A DNA stretch of 64,000 bases from a bacterium SCSIO 12741 (lineage in GTDB: Bacteria > Bacteroidota > Bacteroidia > Flavobacteriales_G > Salibacteraceae). Position 1 is the first letter of the stretch. Every line of letters starts with the position of its first letter. The notes below the pieces were generated by a model. That model saw nothing but the letters and a program-made list of their open reading frames with translations, was not told the DNA's origin and made no database searches. Made by a program: the position numbers and the translations under genes. The stretch spans positions 4,588,594 to 4,652,593 of the forward strand of contig CP073749.1 in NCBI GenBank assembly GCA_024398055.1. The letters are read 5' to 3'. This document shows, one piece after another, positions 7,127-17,000 of this stretch.

Positions 7127-7876
7127 TTAATTGATCAACCTTCCATAGCTCTGAAGATTTAACTCAAACTCTTCACCAATTCGACACTTTCCGTACATAA
7201 ACTCAACCGAAGTATCTCCAACCTCAATTAGCTCAAATAAGAAGGTCAAGGAATTTGAATCAAGTTCACCGTTTGTTAATTCTTCGAAGCCCTTACTTAG
7301 TAATTCCCCTTTTAACCACAAGGAATCACCTACAAAATTGTAATTCATTGAATACGGATATCCTTTCGTGTAAAATGTAGACCTTCTCCCAAAGTTTGAC
7401 GAAACCGGCAAAACCAACTCAACAGTGTCTCCAATTCCTATAGACTGGTAATTTTTCTTAGCAATTCTATCATTTTCTAATTGGTAACGTTCTCGCCGCA
7501 ATTTCCAATAATAGTCATAAATATCCTCAGATAATTGTCTAATTTCCATGGAATCATTTAATCGGTCATTAAGGTAAAAATGAAGATTTACCTTCAAATA
7601 AATTGTGCTAAAAGATGAATCATCAACATAAGTCTCGTTATTCAAAAAAGCAGTTATTTTTTTACCAAGTTCAGAATTAGTGTCAATCCCTCCAAATTCT
7701 ATAAGTTTCAAAGGATAACCATTAGAATCGACATTAGATGACTTAAATTCTATCAATACTGATTCATCAATATTTTTTGATAATTGTTCAAACAACTCGT
7801 TTGATGGATTTATGGAAGTGCATCCAACTAAAAACGCAGCAAAAACTGCCACTAAAGAATATCTAAACTGGGACAT
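7127..7876 (-). CDS. Lipoprotein, probable immunity to the JAMM-like RHS toxin
   Basis: A 249-residue protein with signal peptide and lipobox (A-F-L-V-G-C at residues 14-19), so probably membrane-anchored in the periplasm. The mature part is acidic and beta-rich; I do not recognise the family. It starts 8 bp after the stop of the orphan RHS effector (7885-9810), so the two are co-transcribed. Lipoprotein location implies that the toxin is countered outside the cytoplasm. The assignment as immunity protein comes from position. Confidence 0.65.
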   Translation of the reverse strand: MSQFRYSLVAVFAAFLVGCTSINPSNELFEQLSKNIDESVLIEFKSSNVDSNGYPLKLIEFGGIDTNSELGKKITAFLNNETYVDDSSFSTIYLKVNLHFYLNDRLNDSMEIRQLSEDIYDYYWKLRRERYQLENDRIAKKNYQSIGIGDTVELVLPVSSNFGRRSTFYTKGYPYSMNYNFVGDSLWLKGELLSKGFEELTNGELDSNSLTFLFELIEVGDTSVEFMYGKCRIGEEFELNLQSYGRLIN

Positions 7877-7884
7877 ATAGAGTT

Positions 7885-9810
7885 CTATTTTGTAATGAAA
7901 TTTTTTGTTTCTTCAACTGCTTTATCCATCGCATTTTCATCAAGTTTAGTTCCAAAGTCGTAATCCTTAATATTTGGATCTTTTAGTCGTTCGTAGGTAG
8001 ATAAATTAAAACTCTTAATTGAATTATGATTGTAATGTATCAAGTGAGAATTTGTTCTGTAATGAATACCACGAGCTACGTCAATATCTCCGGGTGAGAA
8101 TTGGAATTGTAGTCCTTCAAAATGACTATGGATCATGGAATACCTTTTCCAATCCCCGCCAAAAGGTCTTACCCAAATAATATTTGCTACGTTTTTTTGC
8201 CAATGTTGGGCCATAAGTTGACCTTGATCATTTCGTAAAACTGATCCGTCCGGATCTACTTCCCCTCCTCCATGCAATTCATACCTATGTTTGCCTTCTA
8301 CAGTTGTTCCAGGCATAAGTACTGTAAATTCGTCACCATTTTCATCTACAAGGGTACCTGAATAAATCACCATAGCATACTCACGGTCTTTACTCTTTGG
8401 TTGATACTCAACACTCCAATCTCTGAGAATATCCATCTCCTCACTTGGTAAGTATGCTCTTGTACTTCCATCAAGAAATTTGGTATTCAAAGCTGAGTAT
8501 TTAATTTCCGCAGTTTTATTAGCAAGTTCACCGTTTCCTAATACGCTCATCGCCGATATCATTAAGGACCTATCAGTGATAATTCTAATATCAGTAGATG
8601 TTCCAAATTGCCCTAAATACTTGCCATTGGCAGCATAATATTTCTCTAACCCTTCCAATTCAATAAACGCAATTACACTATTCTCTGCAAAAGCAAATGG
8701 CGAGTTATGCGGATACTTAGGCGCCAAAGGATCCAAACTCAAAAACCGCCCAATATGCGGATCATGCATCCGATACTTAAACGCAACCATATCCCCGCCC
8801 CCATTAGAAGCAATGGGCACGGTACTTCCATCAGTAATCCGAATATTATCCATATAAAACTCAATTGGAGCTGGATAAGGATTCGAGGAGATCGAAGTCA
8901 CATAAAAGCGGATATAATCCTTGGTGGGTGTAAAAGCCTTGGTGATCGTTTTGATCTCTGGGTCGTAGGAAATATAACGAGCTGAGTAATCCAGTTCAGT
9001 CCAGGATCCACCTGCATCGCGATGTTCGATGATAATGTGGCAAGAGTAATTGTTATTGGCATCGTTAGGGGTTACTCGTTCTACGTTGTAAGTAACCGTA
9101 TGAGGGACTCCTTTGTTAGTGATCGCTATTTCCTTTGAATGACCACCTCCTGAATTCTGATCGTTTTGTAGACGTAGGCGTCCACCCTGGCCGATTAGAT
9201 TCAAATCGCCCTGAGAGTTGTGCCAGGTTGTCCAGTTGGTTAACTGTTCTCGAACTGCAATTCCATAAAAAGTAGCCTTACATGGGTTACTGGAAGAGAC
9301 ATTGCCACCCGGAAGCAGGCGCATCCGCAATTTGGTCGATCCTGTAGCGCGCCACATGCCGGTACTATGGCGACCGGTTTGGTTTACCACCAAGACACCC
9401 AATTGATACCATTGGTTGTTTCCTGCATCCCAATAATCCCAGATAACTACAACTTCTGCTCCTGCATGACTGGCGGGTTTGTCCACATCAATTCCTAACC
9501 AATAGGATTTTCCGCTTTCCACATCAAATTCAACACTTTGTACGCCACACCAGGCATCTTCCGTATCGAGTACCAAGCCGCCTCCGGCTCCTAAACTCGC
9601 ACAAGATCCATTGCCATGGTTGGACACCGTCCATTGACTTAAATCGTTAAAATCATCCTCAAAGACCAGGTCGTTGTCCATTACATCTACATAGAAGTAG
9701 TCCGGCACCTGAGAAGATGTCGCTCCGTTCTTCCATTCCCGATCATATTCCTGGCCCAGGAAGCCGTAACGATAGGCTCCGTGGTTGTAGGTTCGGCCGG
9801 GTTGTACCAT
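7885..9810 (-). CDS. Orphan RHS core with JAMM-like C-terminal toxin domain
   Basis: This 641-residue protein begins M-V-Q-P-G-R-T-Y inside the conserved RHS core, with no signal peptide or RHS repeats. Residues 1-389 nearly duplicate the main RHS protein: two beta-sandwich-like modules (about 50-190 and 195-330), then H-D-P-H-I-G-R-F-L-S-L-D-P-L. The variable tail (390-641) has E477 in E-Y-A-M-V-I-Y-S-G and H561-S-H563 ... S572-P-G-D575. This is close to the JAMM metallopeptidase signature (E...H-x-H-x7-S-x2-D, with x8 here). JAB/MPN peptidases are known polymorphic-toxin domains. As it stands it has no export signal and may be a silent donor cassette. Confidence 0.75.
   Translation of the reverse strand: MVQPGRTYNHGAYRYGFLGQEYDREWKNGATSSQVPDYFYVDVMDNDLVFEDDFNDLSQWTVSNHGNGSCASLGAGGGLVLDTEDAWCGVQSVEFDVESGKSYWLGIDVDKPASHAGAEVVVIWDYWDAGNNQWYQLGVLVVNQTGRHSTGMWRATGSTKLRMRLLPGGNVSSSNPCKATFYGIAVREQLTNWTTWHNSQGDLNLIGQGGRLRLQNDQNSGGGHSKEIAITNKGVPHTVTYNVERVTPNDANNNYSCHIIIEHRDAGGSWTELDYSARYISYDPEIKTITKAFTPTKDYIRFYVTSISSNPYPAPIEFYMDNIRITDGSTVPIASNGGGDMVAFKYRMHDPHIGRFLSLDPLAPKYPHNSPFAFAENSVIAFIELEGLEKYYAANGKYLGQFGTSTDIRIITDRSLMISAMSVLGNGELANKTAEIKYSALNTKFLDGSTRAYLPSEEMDILRDWSVEYQPKSKDREYAMVIYSGTLVDENGDEFTVLMPGTTVEGKHRYELHGGGEVDPDGSVLRNDQGQLMAQHWQKNVANIIWVRPFGGDWKRYSMIHSHFEGLQFQFSPGDIDVARGIHYRTNSHLIHYNHNSIKSFNLSTYERLKDPNIKDYDFGTKLDENAMDKAVEETKNFITK
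8644..9810 (-). repeat. 1.17-kb RHS core duplication, orphan copy
   Basis: It aligns without gaps to 11731-12897 (constant offset 3087). The encoded 389 residues differ at only about a dozen positions. Identity stops at the core/toxin border on one side and within the P-F-G-M-V-Q-P-G codons on the other. Such a tract would support homologous exchange of toxin tails. Confidence 0.85.
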
Positions 9811-9841
9811 GCCGAAGGGGTGATGGCTTACATGCTTTTTT
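9811..9841 (-). repeat. RHS core junction adjoining the IS1 end
   Basis: Codons for K-H-V-S-H-H-P-F-G run in frame into the orphan cassette. They match the remnant at 3895-3939 but not the main RHS gene, which has N-D-Y-Y-P-F-G here. The IS1-like terminal sequence begins right next to it. Confidence 0.65.
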
Positions 9842-10638
9842 GGGGGTAACTCCTGAAATTGTTATGAAGATTGGGGCCGCAATTCGATTAGTTATTACTC
9901 AATTTTAAACCCTTTCAGGATCGGCCCAGAAGTAGATTTTCAACACCGCTTTGAGGCATCGAAGACTTTTGGAGAAACAGATCGTTCTTCTATTCAATCG
10001 CTTCAAATGAGTCCTTAAGGTGAGATTCATTCTTTCAATGTGATTGATTCCTCGGTGTTTGATTCGGTGGATTTCTCTGGGAAGTAATGATTTGTAAATG
10101 TTCAAACCGTCAGTATCCACTCGTTTTGCCCGGGAAAACAACAAGGTATCAGTAATCAGCTTCAAGTTTCTTTTATTTCTCTTTCCAGCCATAAAATTGG
10201 CTACCTGGCCTGTTTCCGGATTTAGGGCATAGCCCACGTACATTTCGTTTCTTTTGAATTTGACATAGGTTTTCAATTCGTCTAATTCGTAATTCTGATT
10301 CATGCTTACCATTGGTTTCTCAACCTTAGCACCTATTTCAAGGATTCTTCGATTTACTGTATTGGTTGAAATTTCCAATAATCTGGCAATGTTTCTGATT
10401 CCCAATCCTTCTTTCAAAAATCGAACGATCTGTTGATTGATATTTCCGATTAGGGCTTTGTAGGTGTAACCGCTTTGTTTGGTTTTACCACAGGCTTTGC
10501 ACAAGTAACGTTGTATTCCACTTCTCGTCTTACCATTCTTTACACATCGAGCTTGGCATTTCTGGCATTTCAAAATTTCATCAACACATCTGATACACAT
10601 ATTAGAGGAATCTTCATTTTAAGGGTGATTTAGCGGCC
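9842..10638 (-). mobile_element. IS1-like insertion sequence, copy 2 (apparently intact)
   Basis: The left end GGGGGTAACTCCTGAAATTG followed by TTATGAAGATTGGGG is mirrored at the right by an end that reads ...CACCCTTAAAATGAAGATTCC on the minus strand. The shared core is ATGAAGATT plus a weaker outer part. A single uninterrupted transposase gene fills it. The right end abuts repeat A, and the left end abuts the RHS junction. Confidence 0.7.
9905..10600 (-). CDS. IS1-family transposase
   Basis: 231 residues, a typical single-frame IS1-type transposase. A zinc ribbon (C12-x2-C15 ... C34-x2-C37) precedes an HTH (L-G-I-R-N-I-A-R-L-L-E-I-S-T-N-T-V). The DDE catalytic set is visible as E-L-D-E-L-K-T-Y-V, R-V-D-T-D-G-L-N-I-Y and H-I-E-R-M-N-L-T-L-R-T, followed by the family signature R-R-T-I-C-F-S-K-S. 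No frameshift is needed, unlike classical IS1 insA/insB. It cuts or copies the surrounding element. The in-line orientation upstream of an orphan RHS cassette repeats elsewhere in the array. Confidence 0.9.
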   Translation of the reverse strand: MCIRCVDEILKCQKCQARCVKNGKTRSGIQRYLCKACGKTKQSGYTYKALIGNINQQIVRFLKEGLGIRNIARLLEISTNTVNRRILEIGAKVEKPMVSMNQNYELDELKTYVKFKRNEMYVGYALNPETGQVANFMAGKRNKRNLKLITDTLLFSRAKRVDTDGLNIYKSLLPREIHRIKHRGINHIERMNLTLRTHLKRLNRRTICFSKSLRCLKAVLKIYFWADPERV

Positions 10639-10757
10639 TAAAACTAAGAAAGACGATCAATTGACCGTCTCTCCATTTTCTTTATTCAAAATAATTATGC
10701 TGATTTCCAGCGTTTTATACTTTCATTTTTTGCTATCAATAAAAGTGATACACTACC
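10639..10757. repeat. Inter-cassette repeat A, copy 3, with terminator
   Basis: It contains AGACG-x9-CGTCT followed by T-rich DNA, a plausible terminator in both directions, and then the shared AATAATTATGCTGATTTCC / TTTTTGCTATCAATAAAAGT / GTGATACACTACC blocks of 5640-5735. It separates the main RHS-immunity unit from the first archived cassette. Confidence 0.6.
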
Positions 10758-10791
10758 GTATTGTTCATAAGGTGTGTGGGGAGCGCTGAGC

Positions 10792-11031
10792 CTAACCCGT
10801 CGACCCAATAATCGATAAAATGCTAAAAGCCAAAGTCAAAACAAGGAGGCTTAGAAACAACTGTTTGAAAAACTTTAACCTCCTTTTCTTTATGCGATTT
10901 GACCGAAAACGTGGTTCTTTACTAAAAGTACTTTCAATATCTGCCAAATCTTCATTAAATCTTACAACAAGTCTTCCACCATATAAAAGCCAAACAATGA
11001 TTACAATACAAATTATTACGTTAATTACCAT
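10792..11031 (-). CDS. Two-TM small membrane protein, probable immunity of the main RHS
   Basis: A 79-residue protein with TM1 at residues 2-20 (VINVIICIVIIVWLLYGG), a basic central loop (R-F-R-S-N-R-I-K-K-R-R-L-K) and TM2 at about 54-74. It starts 6 bp after the stop of the 3310-residue RHS gene, the classical immunity position. Topology and size parallel 4885-5148, which follows a related toxin tail. An inner-membrane immunity protein would fit a membrane-permeabilising toxin; this is inference. Confidence 0.65.
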   Translation of the reverse strand: MVINVIICIVIIVWLLYGGRLVVRFNEDLADIESTFSKEPRFRSNRIKKRRLKFFKQLFLSLLVLTLAFSILSIIGSTG

Positions 11032-11037
11032 ATTTAA

Positions 11038-14000
11038 TTACTCAGTTTTCAATTCCTTTTCAGCTTCAAGTACAGATTCTAAAGCAACTTCTGCACCTTG
11101 TTTCGCCATTCGAAGTTTCTCAAGCACATCAGAAATCTCCTCAATTTCGTTTTTATTTAAATCATAATCCCTATTTAATCTACCCAATTCATTGACAGAA
11201 TCCTGGATTTTTTCGGAAAGGTAATTGATACTTTTTCGAAGACCATTAACCATTGCACGATTGAACTCATCATTCTCAAAGCCTAAAATTAAACCCGCCA
11301 GATCCTTCCATGTAGTACCCCAAACCCAAGTATATGTTACCTCAAGAGCTCCACCAACTTCTTTACCTCCTCCAATAAATACCGTGCCTCCTAACTTTGA
11401 ATTATCCTCATGAGAATCATGATGCTCTTCAATTCCCAGTATATGCTTCAAAGATTCTGTATCAAATGCACCATCAGCAGATCCACCAAGTCCACCACCA
11501 AAAATCCCACTAACCAAAGCCGATAGTCCCCAACCCTCGGTATCATAAATGGTATTTCCAGTAGGAAAAAAGGACACTCCTCCTCCAGCACTATATCCAC
11601 CGATTAAACCACCACCGCCAGCAGGTGTTATAAAAACACCAACATTGCCTTGCATGTCAAAGACAAAACCAGCTGAGACCGAAATTGTAGCAAAGACGGA
11701 AAACCTTCCATCAGCATGAACTGAAATAACTTCTAATCCTTCCAACTCAACACCATCAATCACCCGATTTTCAGAAAATGCATAAGGAGAGTTATGAGGG
11801 TATTTAGGAGCCAACGGATCCAAACTTAGGAACCGCCCAATATGCGGATCATGTATCCGGTATTTATAACTCACCATATCCCCGCCCCCATTAGAAGCAA
11901 TAGGAACAGTACTACCATCGGTTATCCGAATATTATCCATATAGAACTCAATTGGAGCGGGATAAGGATTCGAGGAGATCGAAGTCACATAAAAGCGGAT
12001 ATAATCCTTGGTGGGTGTAAAGGTTTTTGTGATCGTTTTGATCTCAGGGTCGTAGGAAATATAACGAGCTGAGTAATCCAACTCAGTCCAGGATCCACCT
12101 GCATCGCGATGTTCGATGATAATGTGGCAAGAGTAATTGTTGTTGGCATCGTTAGGGGTTACTCGTTCTACGTTGTAAGTAACCGTATGAGGGACTCCTT
12201 TGTTAGTGATCGCTATTTCCTTAGAATGACCACCTCCTGAATTCTGATCGTTTTGTAGACGTAGGCGTCCACCCTGACCTATTAGATTCAAATCGCCCTG
12301 AGAGTTGTGCCAGCTTGTCCAGTTGGTTAATTGTTCTCGAACTGCAATTCCATAAAAAGTAGCCTTACATGGGTTACTGGAAGAAACATTGCCACCCGGA
12401 AGCAGGCGCATCCGCAATTTGGTCGATCCTGTGGCCCGCCACATGCCGGTACTATGGCGACCGGTTTGGTTGATCACCAAGACACCCAATTGAGACCATT
12501 GGTTGTTTCCTGCATCCCAATAATCCCAGAAAACCACAACTTCTGCTCCAGCATGGCTGGCGGGTTTGTCCACATCAATTCCTAACCAATAGGATTTTCC
12601 GCTTTCCACATCAAATTCGACACTTTGTACGCCACACCAAGCATCTTCCGTATCGAGTACCAAGCCGCCTCCGGCTCCTAAACTCGCACAAGACCCATTG
12701 CCATGATTGGACACCGTCCATTGACTTAAATCGTTAAAATCATCCTCAAAGACCAGGTCGTTGTCCATCACATCCACATAGAAGTAGTCCGGCACCTGAG
12801 AAGATGTCGCCCCGTTCTTCCATTCCCGATCGTATTCCTGGCCCTGGAAGCCGTAACGATAGGCTCCGTGGTTGTAAGTTCGGCCGGGTTGTACCATGCC
12901 AAATGGGTAATAATCGTTGTAGGCTAATACTGCCGATCTCGAGCCACTGGAAGTGGCTTCCTGGGCTCTTAAATGAACAGAAGATACGGTATACTCGGTA
13001 TAGGTATTGGCGGCTGATGTACCCATGAGGACCAAAGTAAGGTTTCCATCAACAACGTCAAAATCTAATTTTGTTGTGGTATGAGATTGTTGAGCATCCA
13101 GATAAATATTCGGTTGGTTCAAATCATCATATAGCACGGTGGAACCATCCTTTAATTGAAGATTTAAGTTTTGACAATTGCCCGCCGTGAGCATTCTAAT
13201 ATCCAACTGATATTTCTTTCCTGGAGTCACGGTCCAGTTCTTTTGGGTAGTCGCCGCTGTATTAGCCGTTAACTGATAAACCCTTAAACCAGCCCCTAAG
13301 TTGGTTACTGAGGTATTGTTAGTCCCGGTAAATCCATCTACCGAATTATTTTGAAAGGTGCTATTTTCTTCGGTCACCCAGGAAATACCAGATTCCTTGG
13401 CATCCGAGACCACTTCAACAACGTTCCCCAAATGATTGGAAAACTCGTATTGGTGGGTTCCCCATTTGTGTTTTTCATCCAAAATTCGACTTACCGAAAA
13501 TGGCACTGTACCTCCACCCAAATCGAAGGTAAAGTTTACCGTGCCTGATTGTGGCACCTTAGATTCCAATTCCATTTCCCAATGGTTCGATTGAAATATC
13601 TTGTGAGCTCTCCAAACAGAAGATTGTGTATTGATTCGATTGACTAACTCATCAATCTGCTGCTCCCAGGTTAGAGTATGAAAAGCGGTCTCCAGTGTTT
13701 GAGTGATAATAGGGGCTCCATTGACGTTGACTACTACATAACGATTCAAGGAAATATTGGTAAAAGCCATGTTATCTGATGGTGGGCCCAAATGCTCCTG
13801 ATAGCGAATATGAACAATTCTTGGATCGGGTTGGTTAAGCACTTCTGTTCCTGGTGTCACCTCCACAGATTTGTCCAAATTGGCTTCCCAATCTCCTTCA
13901 ATCTCGGCCAATAGTTCTTGATTCTGCCCTACACCTATCCGTTTGGAGCCATAGAAATGGTGTTCGGTTAAATGCAGTTGCTTACTGTTGGTTTGGGTTA

Positions 14001-17000
14001 CGGATAGATTTTCAAGTTGCAAAGGGCTACCGTTTCCGATTAAGGTAAACTCAACATCAATCAGCTCACTGGAAGTACCTGAGGCTGCCGAAATACGAAC
14101 ACAATTTCCTACAGCGGCAGCCGTGAAATTAGGCGAACCAGAATGTCCGTTAATTGCTGCTGCAATTTGAGCCGCTTTTGCCGACGCATTCCCAGTAAGA
14201 AATACGGGATTAGTAGCTACTAATGGAACCATGACAGATCCGTTGTTGTAGTTCACATCTACAGAGCTATGCGGATCCAAATGCGTTTCACACAACTCTA
14301 TATAGCCCGTCCCTTCGGTCTCAAAATCAATGGAATAGGCAGCCAAAATATTTCCTTGAGGATCCCTTACATAGTACGTATCGTCCCAATAAGTCTGATC
14401 GCTTCCACCTGAAGATGATCGCGGTTTAATGCTCTTGTACCAACGATTACCCATCGGACCGTATTCAAAAGAAATATCATCCTTGGTCGAGCTACTCTCT
14501 CGATTTACGCGACGTACTTTTCCGGAAATGTTCCAGTCAATGGAGGAGATCTCTTGATTCTTATCACCAATTAATTGGCCCAGCTCGTTGTAGGTGTAAT
14601 TATCGAAGGTTTGGGTACCAATATCCACATTCCAGGTCTGCCCTTTATCATCGGTAACATGATCTAACTTGTGGGTACCGGGTTCGGTATAGTAATAACT
14701 CAACCTATCCATTTCCCGGTTGCTTCCATAGGCATTCCTACTCAAGGATAGCAAGTCACCATCGCGGTTGTATGAATACTCGGTTTGATAGTCTTCGGTA
14801 AGTGATGCTGTAGCAAATGAATTATTCACTTCTACATTACTTCCACTGTAGTTGTGCATTTTTTTCAGACGGTATAACTGGTCGTACTCATAACTACGCA
14901 TATAGTAGGGCAAGGCGGCTCCGTTATGATCACTAAGTGCCATAGTGGTTGCGGCAATGTTTCCATTGTATTGTGGCAATAAAGCATTTGAGATGTTTGT
15001 CCCTGCTTCAGCGAGGAAATAGTCACTCGATGAGGATAACGCCCCATCAATGGGATTGTAATCGTTGTTGTTGTATTTCAACTCATAGCCATACACGTCC
15101 TTTCCAATATGCTCATGAAGATTGGTTTGCCCAGCTAGGTAATTTCCTTTATCCGAGTCTTTTCCCACATCTCTATTGGCTACCAAGGTGGAAGCGTTTA
15201 CTCCTTTTAACCAACCTTGAATAGTGTAAACATAATCCGAGGCTTGAACCTTTTGTTGCCCAATTTCTTCACGGGCCAACATTCCATTACGCAGGTATTT
15301 GTAGTCTGCAATACGGTCCCAATTTTGGCCGTCTTTACTTACAAAAGCTTCTCTGAGTTTTTCATTAGCATCGTAGAGGTAACGATGAATCAATTGATCC
15401 ACCTCTCCCTTCTGGTAACTCATAGAGGTCACCTGATTCGTGATCAAGTCGTATTCATACTCCATGATTTTCTTATCATGGCCAAATTCCTCTAACTTCT
15501 GATCATCCTGAATGTAATGGGTTACATTCCCGTGAACATCATAGCTGTAATGCAGAGCTCGATCATAACTTTCCAAAGCCTTGTAGTCCTCTTCGTTGGA
15601 TACTCGATATTCATCGAAATAAACCACAGATACCACTCTACTCAGGATATTCTTCTGCTTAAAGTTTTTGTATTCCGGGTTGCTGTACTGATCAAAATAA
15701 TTGGACAAACCATTTTCAATAGCCATAACCTGATCATCGTAAATCGTTCGAACTACCTCATTTCTGGCAGGAAGTGAGTTTCCTGAGTTAGGGGTCGAAG
15801 CGTTGGTGAACCACAATTCCAATAAATGAGGAGTTCGGGCAATGATATCAGTCATTTCTCCTGGAGAACTGTTGTAATTCGCATCGGAGTAAAGCAAGGA
15901 CGAAATTTCACCGGATTCTACTACCCTTCCCAAATTGTCGTATTGAGAATAGGAATAGGCTCCTCGGGTCTTTTGCTCATCGTTTTGAGAAGCTACCATT
16001 CTCCCTAGATGGTCGTACCAAAAATAGGTTTCTCCCCCATCTGGAGTTTGGGTATAGGTCATTTCCCCCAAGGTGTTATACTCGTAAAACGTCTCCATTT
16101 TGTGCTGGGTTTCAGCAATGGCATTCACCCCCTCAGGAGATACGGTCTTAACCAACTGGCCTTGGTTATCGTAATAAAACAAGGTAATCGCGGTCTCGTA
16201 TTGCTGCCCGTCGTAGAGCAAGTTTTCATCCGGATTAGAACAATGAGACACGTAATCACTTAAAAATGATTCCAAGTCATCCTTCTTTTGGTTTTCATAA
16301 TCTCGCAGAGCATAAAAACGCATTCCATCAGCCTTAGCGCGGTTTCCACAATCCTTCTTGTTCACATGAGGTTCTACCCCGCCAATGTTGAATTGCAGGT
16401 CTTTTACCGAATTCTCTTCAATTAAGTTTTCGAAGGTTGGCCAACATGTACTGTTTCCTTCTAACCATTCAGATGCCCCATCCTTAAATCGTGCTTTTAT
16501 TTGGAATCCATATTGTTTTCCCAGGGAAGCAGTAGAAGTATTAATTACAGCCTTGATTAATTCAAAACCGGTGATATCGTCTAAATCATAGGGGGTAGTA
16601 GGTTCATCCAAATCGAGGGTACAAGAGCCCACACTGTATCCATTATCAGTAAATATCATTTGAGATACTCCATTGGATTGAGTGGTTGTAAGGGTTACAG
16701 GATTGGCGCTCAAAGGTTGCTGATCGTAAAGGGAGCCATAATAGAAGTCATGGCTAAACTTAAGCACCAAAGAATTGCTTTTAAGATCCTTGAACTTGGC
16801 CAAATCATCCAGCATTTTCACCAAATCATCGGCCTGCTCAGTTAGGGTCCATGAAAGTGTTTTCACGTTGGAGCCATTATCAAATTCAGCACAGGTTCGT
16901 TGAATTTGATCGTATTCAAACTCTGTTAAAACCACCCCATATTTCTGATTCATGTATCGGGTAAACAGTTTGAGATCGTTAGAAGAGGAAGCAAAACCTG

